64,000 bases of DNA from Neolewinella antarctica (lineage in GTDB: Bacteria; Bacteroidota; Bacteroidia; Chitinophagales; Saprospiraceae): the NCBI RefSeq assembly GCF_011927835.1, contig NZ_JAATJH010000003.1:372001-436000 (forward strand), in the 5' to 3' direction. The position numbers and the translations under genes were made by a program. Shown in pieces: positions 34,377-43,300 of the stretch (its first letter is position 1; each line of letters opens with the position of its first letter). The notes below the pieces were generated by a model, which was not told the DNA's origin, made no database searches, and saw only the letters and a list, made by a program, of their open reading frames with translations.

Positions 34377-37004
34377 TCACCATTTGGTAATCAGTCCTCG
34401 AGCCTCTGCTAGCGCCGCCTCGATTCCGTTAGGATCTTTCCCCCCGGCAGTAGCAAAAAACGGCTGCCCACCACCGCCGCCGCGGATGTGCTTCGCCAGT
34501 CCACGAATCATTGACCCCGCATTCATCTCTCCGCTCGCCAAACCTTTAGAGATAGCTAGGGTAAGTAATGCTTTGCCGTCGCTCTCACTACCAAGAAGTA
34601 CGAAAGCATTCTCATTTTCTCCGGTCAGTTGAAAAGCCAGCGTCTTAATTGCCGCGGCGTCCGTCAACGGAACTTTTGCCGCGAGGAAATTGACCCCGTT
34701 GATGTCTTCGAAGGCTTTTTCAAGGTCACCCTTCACGTTACCGGCGGCGGCGGCCTGCATCTTGTCGATGTCTCGCTTTAGCGCCCGGTTGTCATCCTGC
34801 AAAGTCGCTACGGATTTAACCGGATTGCTGGAGCCTTTAACCAGTTCGCGAATCTCTTCCAAGGAAGCAAGGCGTTCGTTTACGTAATTCATGGCTCCTT
34901 CTCCCGTCACGGCCTCGATACGTCGGACGCCCGCCGCCACGCCGGATTCTCCGGTGATCTTACACAGGCCTAATTCTCCGGTATATTTGACGTGGGTACC
35001 ACCGCAGAGCTCTGAACTGAACTCCGGGTCGAAAGTGATGATGCGTACGGCGTCTCCATATTTTTCCCCGAAAAGCATCAGCGCCCCGGAAGTCCGTGCC
35101 TCGGCAATCGGTACGTCGCGGCGCTCGTCGAGGGCGATGTTTTGACGAATCTTTTCGTTGACGAGTTTTTCTACCTGGGCTACCTGCTCGTCCGTCATCG
35201 CTTCGTAGTGCGAGAAGTCGAAGCGCATCCGCTTAGCTTGGACGTCTTGTCCTTTTTGAATGGCGTGGTCGCCGAGTATTTCGTGGAGGGCGGCGTGGAT
35301 TAGGTGAGCGGCGGTGTGGTTGCTGCTAGTTGCCTGGCGCTTGCGCTCGTCAACTTGGGAGATCACGTCGGCGGAAGGGTCTTCGGGTAGCTTATTGACC
35401 GTATGGACGGTCAGGTCATTTTCTTTCTGGGTATCGACTACGTAAATGGTCTCTTCGCCGACCCGCAGACTACCGGTGTCACCGGCCTGACCACCGCTTT
35501 CGCCGTAAAAAGGAGTGCGGTCGAGGACGACTTGGTATTGTGGTTTGCCTTTCACTTCCACCGTGCGGTATTTGGTGATCTGGGCACCTGCGTCGGACAA
35601 ATAATCGAAACCAATAAAAGTAGAGTCTTCGCTCGAGATAACCGTCCAGTCGCCGACTACTTTGGTTGCATCGGCGCGCCCCCGAGCCCTCTGAGCGGCG
35701 AGTCCGGCGGCGAAGCCTTCAATGTCTACCTTTAAATCTTGCTCGGCAGCGAGTAGCTCGGTCAGGTCGATGGGGAAGCCGAACGTGTCGTAGAGTTCGA
35801 AAGCGTCTTTACCGGAGATCGTACCGCTCTGAGCGTCCAGGTTGGCGAAGCGGGTCAGGCCGTTTTCGAGCGTATTCAAAAACGACTTCTCCTCCGATTC
35901 AATGATCTTGGTAATCTGCCCTTCCTGCTGCTTCAATTCAGGGAAAGCCGCTCCCATCTCCCGTACCAGCACCGGCATGAGCTTATTGATGAACGGGTCT
36001 TTCTGATCGAGAAAAGAATAAGCATACCGCACCGCACGGCGTAGAATCCGACGCACTACGTAGCCAGCACCACCCGAACCGGGAAGCTGGCCGTCGGCAA
36101 TGGTAAAGGCAACGGCGCGGACGTGATCGGCGATCACGCGCGTAGCCATGTCCGCTTTGGCTTCGGGTCGGTAGGAGCCGCCGTATTTGTGCCCCGTCAA
36201 TCGTTCAATCTCAGCGATAAGCGGCGTGAAAACGTCGGTGTCGTAAGTCGCTTCCTTGTCCTGCATCACCATGCAGAGGCGTTCGAAACCCATGCCGGTA
36301 TCGACGTGCCGTTCGGGCAGATTCTCCAGACTACCATCCGCCTTGCGGTTAAACTGAATGAAGACGTTGTTCCAAATCTCGACGACGCCGGAGTCGTCGA
36401 TATTGACCAGATCGCGGCCGCTCACTTTCAGCCGTTCTTCTTGCGGCCGCATGTCGTAATGAATTTCGGTGCAGGGGCCGCAGGGACCAGTCTCGCCCAT
36501 CTCCCAGAAATTATCCTTTTTGTTGCCTTCGAGGATGCGTTCGGCGGGCAGGACTTTGAGCCATTCGGTGCGGGATTCTTCGTCGGTGGGGACGCCTTCG
36601 TCCGGTGCGCCTTCGAAGACGGTTGCGTAAAGCCGGTCGGGGTCGATGCCCATCTTATCCGTGAGAAACTCAAAACTCCAGGCAATCGCTTCCGGCTTAA
36701 AATAATCACCGATCGACCAGTTACCGAGCATCTCGAACATGGTGTGGTGGGTACCGTCGCGGCCCACGTCTTCCAGGTCGTTGTGCTTGCCGGAGACGCG
36801 CATGCATTTCTGCGTGTCGGCGATCCGGCGGCGGTCGGGCGTCTTGTTGCCGAGGAAGTAGTCTTTGAACTGGTTCATGCCCGCGTTGGTGAACATCAGG
36901 CTCGGGTCATCCTTGTTCACGATCGGTGCGGAGGCGACGATCTTGTGTTCTTTACTGCGGAAAAAGTCCAGGAAATCCTGGCGTATTTGGGCGGAAGTTT
37001 TCAT
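34377..37004 (-). CDS. alaS: Alanyl-tRNA synthetase
   Basis: 875 residues, normal length, charging tRNA-Ala. Class II catalytic core at the N-terminus (RQDFLDFFRSKEHKIVASAPIVNKDDPSLMFTNAGMNQFKDYFLG), the editing domain with SSNHTAAHLIHAALHEILG and SELCGGTHVKYTGELG (zinc-binding His-His-Cys-His set), and a C-terminal DHHA1-like domain (ALAEARGLI). Its promoter region contains a perfect TACCTTTGC -7 box (37100-37108) about 95 nt upstream, and CATCYGATGA-bordered element B lies further up. Confidence 0.98.
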   Translation of the reverse strand: MKTSAQIRQDFLDFFRSKEHKIVASAPIVNKDDPSLMFTNAGMNQFKDYFLGNKTPDRRRIADTQKCMRVSGKHNDLEDVGRDGTHHTMFEMLGNWSIGDYFKPEAIAWSFEFLTDKMGIDPDRLYATVFEGAPDEGVPTDEESRTEWLKVLPAERILEGNKKDNFWEMGETGPCGPCTEIHYDMRPQEERLKVSGRDLVNIDDSGVVEIWNNVFIQFNRKADGSLENLPERHVDTGMGFERLCMVMQDKEATYDTDVFTPLIAEIERLTGHKYGGSYRPEAKADMATRVIADHVRAVAFTIADGQLPGSGGAGYVVRRILRRAVRYAYSFLDQKDPFINKLMPVLVREMGAAFPELKQQEGQITKIIESEEKSFLNTLENGLTRFANLDAQSGTISGKDAFELYDTFGFPIDLTELLAAEQDLKVDIEGFAAGLAAQRARGRADATKVVGDWTVISSEDSTFIGFDYLSDAGAQITKYRTVEVKGKPQYQVVLDRTPFYGESGGQAGDTGSLRVGEETIYVVDTQKENDLTVHTVNKLPEDPSADVISQVDERKRQATSSNHTAAHLIHAALHEILGDHAIQKGQDVQAKRMRFDFSHYEAMTDEQVAQVEKLVNEKIRQNIALDERRDVPIAEARTSGALMLFGEKYGDAVRIITFDPEFSSELCGGTHVKYTGELGLCKITGESGVAAGVRRIEAVTGEGAMNYVNERLASLEEIRELVKGSSNPVKSVATLQDDNRALKRDIDKMQAAAAGNVKGDLEKAFEDINGVNFLAAKVPLTDAAAIKTLAFQLTGENENAFVLLGSESDGKALLTLAISKGLASGEMNAGSMIRGLAKHIRGGGGGQPFFATAGGKDPNGIEAALAEARGLITKW

Positions 37005-37099
37005 GGTCTAGTGGTTCGGTGGTCCCGTAGTTCGCTGGTTCGGTCATGACGTCACTGCCGGTACGGCGGGCTGCGGGGGTGACCCGGCTGATAAAGTCC

Positions 37100-37108
37100 G
37101 CAAAGGTA
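37100..37108 (-). promoter_or_regulatory. -7 box of alaS
   Basis: TACCTTTGC on the minus strand, an exact TAnnTTTGC match. Confidence 0.65.
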
Positions 37109-37169
37109 ACAAAGGGGGCGCGGTCGTGGAATGCGGGGTTTGTTTGGGGAGGAGCGGAGTAAGCTCGCT

Positions 37170-37236
37170 TTACGCATCCGATGAACTTTCAGTAAGAACC
37201 GGCTCCGCGGTTCGTACAGAAAGATGCATCTGATGA
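37170..37236. repeat. CATCYGATGA-bordered element B
   Basis: Left border TTACGCATCCGATGA, hairpin core CTTTC(37186-37190)...GAAAG(37219-37223) with an inner GAACCG/CGGTTC stem, right border GATGCATCTGATGA (37223-37236). Short form without the 34339-34370 tail. Confidence 0.8.
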
Positions 37237-37430
37237 GAAAACGAGTTCCCAAGCTCTTCAAAGTGCAGTTAGCAAAATCGCCATCGTAGCCGATGTGTAC
37301 TGCGCTGCAATGACCTATTTACAATGTGGGGTTTAGGAATTGATAAACTGGTCGGTTTCTGACGCCAGTACGTCGAAAGCTACCCGCTACTTCCCGTCGC
37401 TAAGCGATCTTGCGGGCCAAACGAAATAGT

Positions 37431-37646
37431 ATGCACAACTACGAATACAAAACGGTCCGAATAAAAGGCAATTTTAAAAGTGATTCGGATCTGATCAGGC
37501 TAGATAAAACCATCAACGGAGCTGCCCAGGATGACTGGGAATTGGCTAGCACGACGGCCGTAGCGAACAGCTTTTGGGGCATTCGGCCCGGTGACACCTC
37601 CGCAATCTTACTAACTTTCCGCCGGGCGCATCTGGATATGGTCTAA
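37431..37646 (+). CDS. Small DUF4177-like protein
   Basis: 71 residues from ATG 37431. It starts MHNYEYKTVRIKG and contains LIRLDKTINGAAQDDWELAST, the pattern of small DUF4177-type proteins (YEYKxV...LNxxGxxGWEL). The open frame begins 7 codons earlier, but MHNYEYK is the conserved beginning. No signal peptide or TM helix. Divergent from alaS, convergent with the PAP2 gene. Function unknown. Confidence 0.7.
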   Translation: MHNYEYKTVRIKGNFKSDSDLIRLDKTINGAAQDDWELASTTAVANSFWGIRPGDTSAILLTFRRAHLDMV

Positions 37647-37727
37647 TCCCTGCTTTTTACGTCATTTCCCGGATACCCGCGAAGCCAAAGCGAATTCCGC
37701 ACTTAACCAAGACGATCGCGCTCTGAG

Positions 37728-38420
37728 TTAAACAGCGGCCCGTCCGCTATTGCGTTTCCCCCGAATCACCCGGTTATACCACATCACCAACCCAATCAAC
37801 AGCATACAACCCAGCGCAAGCCCCGCCGTCACGTCCGTAAACCAGTGCGCCCCGAGGTACATCCGGCTGAAGGGAACCGTAACGATCAAAAAGACGCTCA
37901 GCCCGGCGATGGGCACGCGCAGCCAGTTGGGGATCGTCCAGTGGCGGTACATTAAATAGGTAACGAAGCCGAACAGCACGGCGTAAAAAACGACGTGCCC
38001 GCTCGGAAAAGATTCGTTGTGAAAATCACGCGCTACCCGCACTAGTTCCGCCGTCGGGCGCGACCGCCCCACGACCCGCTTGATCAACGAAATAACCGGG
38101 ATGGATAGCAGCGGCGCAAACATAAAAGCCACCTCGACGTACCGCTTGCGCAGCGCAAAGATCAGGCTCATCCCCAGAATCACGATGCACGCCCCCGGCA
38201 CCGAAGCCCACCAACTGACGAACTCCATCAGCGCATCTAGCCCGGGTGATTGCGCGCGTTGCAGGAACAAGGTGATGCCCTGGTCGAAGTCAGTGTTAGC
38301 AACGGTTAGCACGAATACGGAAATCAGCGCGTAAAGAATGGCCAGGCCCAAAATTACCCGGAGTAACATCCGGTCGTCGGTGCGCAGGAAGGGTTTGAGC
38401 TCTTCAATCGGGTCGGTCAT
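37728..38420 (-). CDS. PAP2-family phosphatase, membrane-bound
   Basis: 230 residues, six hydrophobic helices. The three phosphatase motifs are intact: KRVVGRSRP (KxxxxxxRP), NESFPSGH (PSGH), and SRMYLGAHWFTD (SRxxxxxHxxxD). Such enzymes dephosphorylate phosphatidic acid, phosphatidylglycerol phosphate or undecaprenyl pyrophosphate at the membrane; which one cannot be said. The insert between motifs 1 and 2 (TAELVRVARDFH) is typical of the LpxE/PgpB-like branch with a Glu/Asp spacer. Confidence 0.92.
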   Translation of the reverse strand: MTDPIEELKPFLRTDDRMLLRVILGLAILYALISVFVLTVANTDFDQGITLFLQRAQSPGLDALMEFVSWWASVPGACIVILGMSLIFALRKRYVEVAFMFAPLLSIPVISLIKRVVGRSRPTAELVRVARDFHNESFPSGHVVFYAVLFGFVTYLMYRHWTIPNWLRVPIAGLSVFLIVTVPFSRMYLGAHWFTDVTAGLALGCMLLIGLVMWYNRVIRGKRNSGRAAV

Positions 38421-38500
38421 GGTTATCTAATATGGGTACTGAAGGATAAGCTAAAGTAATGCGACACCGCCAGTTGCACTTGAATCTGGTTACGACGAGA

Positions 38501-39571
38501 TTAATGGATTCCGTTGCCGTATTCCTGCATCATCCGCCGGTACGTCGGGCTAAGGATAAACTTTACGAGGTGCTGGTCAAGCCGGTCGTACAGTCCACTA
38601 TCTTCCCGCACCATGATCGCGTAAGAGATCGGGGAGGTGTTCGTGGCCGTCACGGAGGCGCTGATGTTCGAGTTATTGTTGATGACGTAACGGAGTGCCG
38701 TAGCATCGCCGACTACGATGTCAAAGTCCTGCTCTTTGAGAGATCTCAGCGACTTTTTGATTCCCTTGAATTCAGTAAACTCATAATCCTCGTCGGTGAG
38801 GAAGTCCGCCGCGGGAGAGTTCTCCGGGACGGCGACGCGCATATCCGTCAAATCATCCGGAAAACTGATCACGTTGTTCTCACCGATGGCGCTCACGATC
38901 GATGCCGTAAGGCTAGCCGAAACTCCGAGGGCGACGAGCATCCAGAGCATAGCCAAGATCCGGCCGCCAAGCGTCATCGGCGCTTTGTCGCCGTAGCCGA
39001 TGGTGGTCATCGTCACGCCCGCCCACCAGAAGCCACTGCCGATGCCTTCCCACAGGCTTCGGTCCCCCCCGAATTGGTCCTCGTTCTCGCCCCGTTCGAT
39101 GAAGTAGATGGCGGTGCCAATAATTAACAGCAGTCCGCTCAGGGAGAGAACAATCCAGAGTAACTGCATGCTGAACACGTTGCGAAATGTATTCCACATC
39201 TTATTGTAGATCGGCCGGCCCACGCCCAGGGTAGTCATGTAGTGATGTTGCAAAAAACGGGCGTTATCGACGAGCTCGCCATCCAGATTACTAGCGATGG
39301 AAACGCTGACCTTTCCGTCAGTTATGCCCTTCTTCAGCGCTTTCAAGTCGTCGAATTCTACCCATTCGAAGTTCAAATGCTCTTTGTCGGCCAAGTGGCG
39401 CCAGAGTTCGACGCTGAGACCACTCCAGTTGCCTTCGGCGCCTTTGATGCAGTACGGGGGCGAGTCCATCACGCCTACTTTAATCAGTTCTTCACCCTCG
39501 CCCTGGGCAAAAGTTAGCGTGGGGATGAACAGTAAGGAGAGGAGGAGTAACCGAAAGAAAGTGGTTTTCAA
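38501..39571 (-). CDS. Prokaryotic ionotropic glutamate receptor-like potassium channel
   Basis: 356 residues, TTG start before a signal peptide (KTTFFRLLLLSLLFIPTLTFAQ). Layout: periplasmic-binding S1 lobe (IKVGVMDSPPYCIKGAEGNWSGLSVELWRHLA), TM1 (LLWIVLSLSGLLLIIGTAIYFIE), pore helix and filter TTIGYGD at residues 189-195, TM2 (ILAMLWMLVALGVSASLTASIVSAI), and S2 lobe (DMRVAVPENSPAADFL ... FDIVVGDATALRYVI). This is the GluR0 architecture, a ligand-gated channel with a K+-type filter. The canonical ligand-carboxylate arginine of S1 (..TxxR..) is replaced: the aligned stretch reads SIASNLDGELVDNARF. The ligand may thus not be a free amino acid. Confidence 0.88.
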   Translation of the reverse strand: MKTTFFRLLLLSLLFIPTLTFAQGEGEELIKVGVMDSPPYCIKGAEGNWSGLSVELWRHLADKEHLNFEWVEFDDLKALKKGITDGKVSVSIASNLDGELVDNARFLQHHYMTTLGVGRPIYNKMWNTFRNVFSMQLLWIVLSLSGLLLIIGTAIYFIERGENEDQFGGDRSLWEGIGSGFWWAGVTMTTIGYGDKAPMTLGGRILAMLWMLVALGVSASLTASIVSAIGENNVISFPDDLTDMRVAVPENSPAADFLTDEDYEFTEFKGIKKSLRSLKEQDFDIVVGDATALRYVINNNSNISASVTATNTSPISYAIMVREDSGLYDRLDQHLVKFILSPTYRRMMQEYGNGIH

Positions 39572-39709
39572 AATAAGAATGTCTTAGGTGTGGTAATAGG
39601 ACCGTAAACCACCGTTCGTGTTCGTAAGTGGTATTTATTTAAGGGTTTGGTGGGGTGCAAGGCTACTGTGAAATAGTGCGAGCGGGGCTCGCGCGCCAAC
39701 CAAATTGTT

Positions 39710-40093
39710 TTACTGCGTAAGCTCCGCACTTCGTCGGGTTGCCCCACTACTGAGATAAGCGTAAACCCCCAGCGTAACCCACGCCAGCAGAAGCCCCAAA
39801 AACTCCCGCGTTAGTTCAACGTACTCATTTTCCGCCGCCATGGAACCGGTAATGCTCGGCATCCCCAGGCTCACCCAATTCGCGAAAGCGGGCACGTAAG
39901 TGCACCAAAAAACAAAAATCGCCACGGCCGGCAGCAGCGCCACGATCGGCCGCAAACCACCAAAGAAATGACGCACGGCTACGTAGGCCACCATGGCGTA
40001 AATGGCGATCCACTGGGTCGGGTCGGGGTCGTTCAGTTGCCAGTAGGCGGCGAGCGCGAAGAGGATGGCGACCAGTAGGTTTAGGTATTTCAT
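39710..40093 (-). CDS. TMEM220-family membrane protein
   Basis: 127 residues, four TM helices, with the family's N-terminal signature YWQLNDPDPTQWIAIYAMVAYVAV and C-terminal EFLGLLLAWVTLGVYAYLS. Function unknown in bacteria and animals. A TACCTTAGC box (40097-40105, minus) ends 3 nt before the ATG, a leaderless arrangement. Confidence 0.85.
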   Translation of the reverse strand: MKYLNLLVAILFALAAYWQLNDPDPTQWIAIYAMVAYVAVRHFFGGLRPIVALLPAVAIFVFWCTYVPAFANWVSLGMPSITGSMAAENEYVELTREFLGLLLAWVTLGVYAYLSSGATRRSAELTQ

Positions 40094-40096
40094 GTG

Positions 40097-40105
40097 GCTA
40101 AGGTA
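40097..40105 (-). promoter_or_regulatory. -7 box of TMEM220 gene, leaderless configuration
   Basis: TACCTTAGC then CAC and the ATG; a GC-rich 16-mer variant (40140-40155) lies just upstream. Confidence 0.45.
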
Positions 40106-40139
40106 GTTTTGTTTTCCTCATCGTTTAGTAGAGCTCCGG

Positions 40140-40155
40140 GCGAGGTCGCGGGTGC
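40140..40155 (-). repeat. GC-rich 16-mer variant
   Basis: GCACCCGCGACCTCGC on the minus strand, one mismatch. Confidence 0.6.
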
Positions 40156-40209
40156 AATGAAAATCGGGAAGGAGCAGAAATTGCTGGCAAGATATCGGTG
40201 CAAAAAGAA

Positions 40210-40314
40210 TTTTACCACAAAGGGGACAGAGGTCACAAAGAGATGTCAGTAGAGAATGTGCCGAAGGGAAGTATGACCGGCTTTGTGTTCTTTGTGAACT
40301 GTGTGGTTAAAAAA
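40210..40314. repeat. CACAAA/TTTGTG hairpin 1 (3' of the AAA+ operon)
   Basis: Arms ACCACAAAGGGGACAGAGG.. and ..CTTTGTGAACTGTGTGGT, directly after the stop of the AAA+ gene; could act as its terminator. Confidence 0.7.
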
Positions 40315-40318
40315 TAGG

Positions 40319-43300
40319 TCAGTCCGCAAGCTGCCCCATTAAACCCAACAAATAAACCGAGCTGATGAACTCCCGATTCGTCCCTTCGATCTCCGACTGC
40401 CCACCACTCCGCACGAACAACTCCCGGACGTGGCGCAAACAACCCTCCAGATACCAGAGCGTCAGGAAAATTACCCGCACGTGCTTGTACCGCGTAAGGT
40501 CGGTCGTCTGCCACCGGGCGAAAGCCGGGTCACGCAGCGCCGCGCCGTTCACGTAGTGATCGTACAGATCGAAAAACTGACCCGGGCTGAATTGCTGAAG
40601 GTCCTTGATGCGGCGTAAAGCCACCTTTGCGGCTTCTTCCGGCCCGTAAACACCGGTATTACTAGTCGGCCGCTCAAAGAAATTATTCATCTCCTGCCGC
40701 AGCCGATCCCGCTTGACCTGGTCGTCGGCTTTCGGAAGTAGAAGGAACGTGAGTAACCGACGCGCGATCTGCCGGGCGCGCTGGTCGGCCTCGCCGGTCG
40801 TTTCCGCTAGGCTAAATTCCGCGCGGACAAGGTCCCCCATCGTCAAGTGTTCGTGCTTGAGGGGCTGGTGAAGTTCTGCGAAGTAAGCTTGGTCGATGTG
40901 GTGGGGCGCGTAATCATATTCCACCACCTCGATGCGTGACCAGAAATCCGCCGTAAACGCTTCATCTTCCTGCCGGTACATGGCCCCGAGGTTCGCCGCG
41001 GCGCACAGCAAGATGTTGTCGCCGATTTTGTAGACCGTCCCGTCCGGCGCGGTAAAGTCTTTACTGCCGGCGAAGAACGGGTTAAGCGATTTACGCAGTG
41101 CCTCCGGCCATTCCTTGATCTCTTCAATGTTGATCAGGCTGTGCGCCGTAGTGATCGCCCGGGTAAAGCCGGCCGGAGTAGTGTAGGGACCGTTTTCACC
41201 GAAACGTACCGCCGTCACGAGGCTATTCTTGGTCTGCCATTTATCCGCGGCGTGCTCGAAGTACTCCCGGTTCATCAGCGCGGCGGCGAACTTGAGGAAG
41301 GCGGATTTACCCGTGCTCGGCGGGCCGGATAGCAGTAGCACGCCCGAACCCGTGCCCAATTGTAGTTTGGCCTTAATGAAAAACTCGCGCAGCTTCGCCT
41401 GAAAGTAAGGTGTCTCGTCGATAAATTCCGGACTGATCTCGGGTACATTGCGGTCGCGTGTCCGTTCGAGCCGGTCGCGGCGTTTCTTTTCGCGGGCGGC
41501 GCCGAGGGCGCGGCGGGCGGTTTCGTCGGACGGAAGGAGCCCCTTCAGTGTTTCGCCGGTAAACTGAGGAAAGTCACCCGCTTTGTTCTTCCCCTGGCTG
41601 ATCGACCAGACGGCCTCCAGTACGGGTAGTTCGTACTCCGCCGTCTCGTAGTGTTGGTACTGGCGCAGATATTCTCCGGCGTCCTCCCCGTCGACCTCGA
41701 AGGAGCGGCCGCTCCGTAAATTTTCGGTCGTGGTGGGGCGGAATACCTCCCGGTCGGAATCCCGAATGAAAGTAGCTAGGTAGCGATTGGCCTGTCCGGA
41801 TTTCTCGATTAATTCCAGGCTCCATTTGGGGAACGTACGCACCGTGCTTTCCAAATCCACGAACAGGTTGGCATCGTTCTGGACGAAGGCGTACTTACCC
41901 TCGTGGGCGATGGTTCGTTCGAGGTTCTTCCGGTTCTTGTCGAGGATGACCCGTTCAAGTCGCAGGCGAAGTTCGCTGCCCAGGCGGGTATCACCGTACT
42001 GCCGTTCGAGCTTGGTAATGTCCTGAAGGATGGTCTGGTAGCTGGCCGTCTTGGAGAGTTCCAGGTCACTAAATCCGCCGCGGTGGTGGGTGATGAAAAA
42101 GTCGATCGCCTCCCGCACCATGCCGGCGAGCTGGAGTTTAGCGGCGTTGCGCTTGGCCTTCTTGCGGTTTTCCTCTTCTTTGAGTACGGTCAGGCGCTCG
42201 TCGACGGCCGTGTACAGACGGGTCTGGATGCCGGCCGGGCTGAAGCTACGCTCCTGGGCGATGCTCTGGAGGACGAAGGGTTGCTTAAGCAGGCTCATCA
42301 GCTCCAGGGCGGCCGGGTGGGTGGCCAGCAGACTTTCGAGTTGCTTCGGATCGTGGGTGTGCTCGATGGCGGATTCGAGCGTCTCGATTTCTTTAGTAAT
42401 GAAGGTTTGGAGCGCGTTACCGTCTTCTGCGATCTGGCGGCTAAACAGCTCGTTCAGCTCGGTCTGGATGGCGCGAAACTCGGTCATGAGTCCGCTCGTG
42501 CTTTCCGGGGCCATGTGGCGCAGTTCGTCGTCGGCGGCGCGGATGGCGTTGAGTACGTCGCGGTAGGCACCGGGGGCGGGGTTATCCCGGAGATCGGTTT
42601 TAAAATCCCGCGCCTCCGTCAGGAGTTGTTGGGCACGGATGGATTCTACCAGTCCGGTAACGCGCCGCTCGGCGGGCCGGACGATGTTGTTGATGGTCTG
42701 CTGCAGGCGCTGGCCGACGAGCCGGATGCCGTTTTTCTCGGCCAGGGAAGTAAATTCTTCGGTGATGTTGCGGCGGGCGATGGCGATCTTCTCGCGTGTC
42801 TCCAGTAGTTTATCGTAGTCTTCACCGGCGGTGGCGAGCAGGTGGTCGACGTTGGTTTCGAAGTCGAACCGGGCGATCTCAATGGCGGAGGGGAGGACCT
42901 TTTCGTCTACGGGCGCTACCTCAGCGGCCGGTTTAGCGTAGACGGCCTTGGTGAAAAGGCTTTCGCCCCGGAAGAGGTGGCTCAGGTTATCGAATACGGC
43001 GGTAAAGGTGGCTTCCTGGCCGGGGAGTTCCAGGTCGGTCAAATTGGTGGCTACCCGGACGAGCTGGCCGCCCGCCTCACTTCCCTCGCTCCCGCCCCCC
43101 GAACCCTGCACCAGCGACAGCGCCCCCGTCTGATCGATGCAGAAGCCCGGCCGGTAATTCCCGGCCAGACTAGCTAGCTCCGTCGTTTTCGCGCCGGTAA
43201 TGTCGTAGGCCACGACGTTGCCGGATTCCAGCAAACAGAACAGGACGGACAAATTTTCCCCCGCCCGCACCCAGGTTGCCGGCTGGGGGAGCGTGACCGT

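Larger units (their letters stand above)
37005..37430. other. Spacer with alaS promoter and element B
   Basis: 426 bp without a gene, holding the alaS -7 box, a CGCGGTCGTGGA fragment of the GC-rich 16-mer (around 37117), and element B (37170-37236). Nothing further recognised. Confidence 0.6.
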
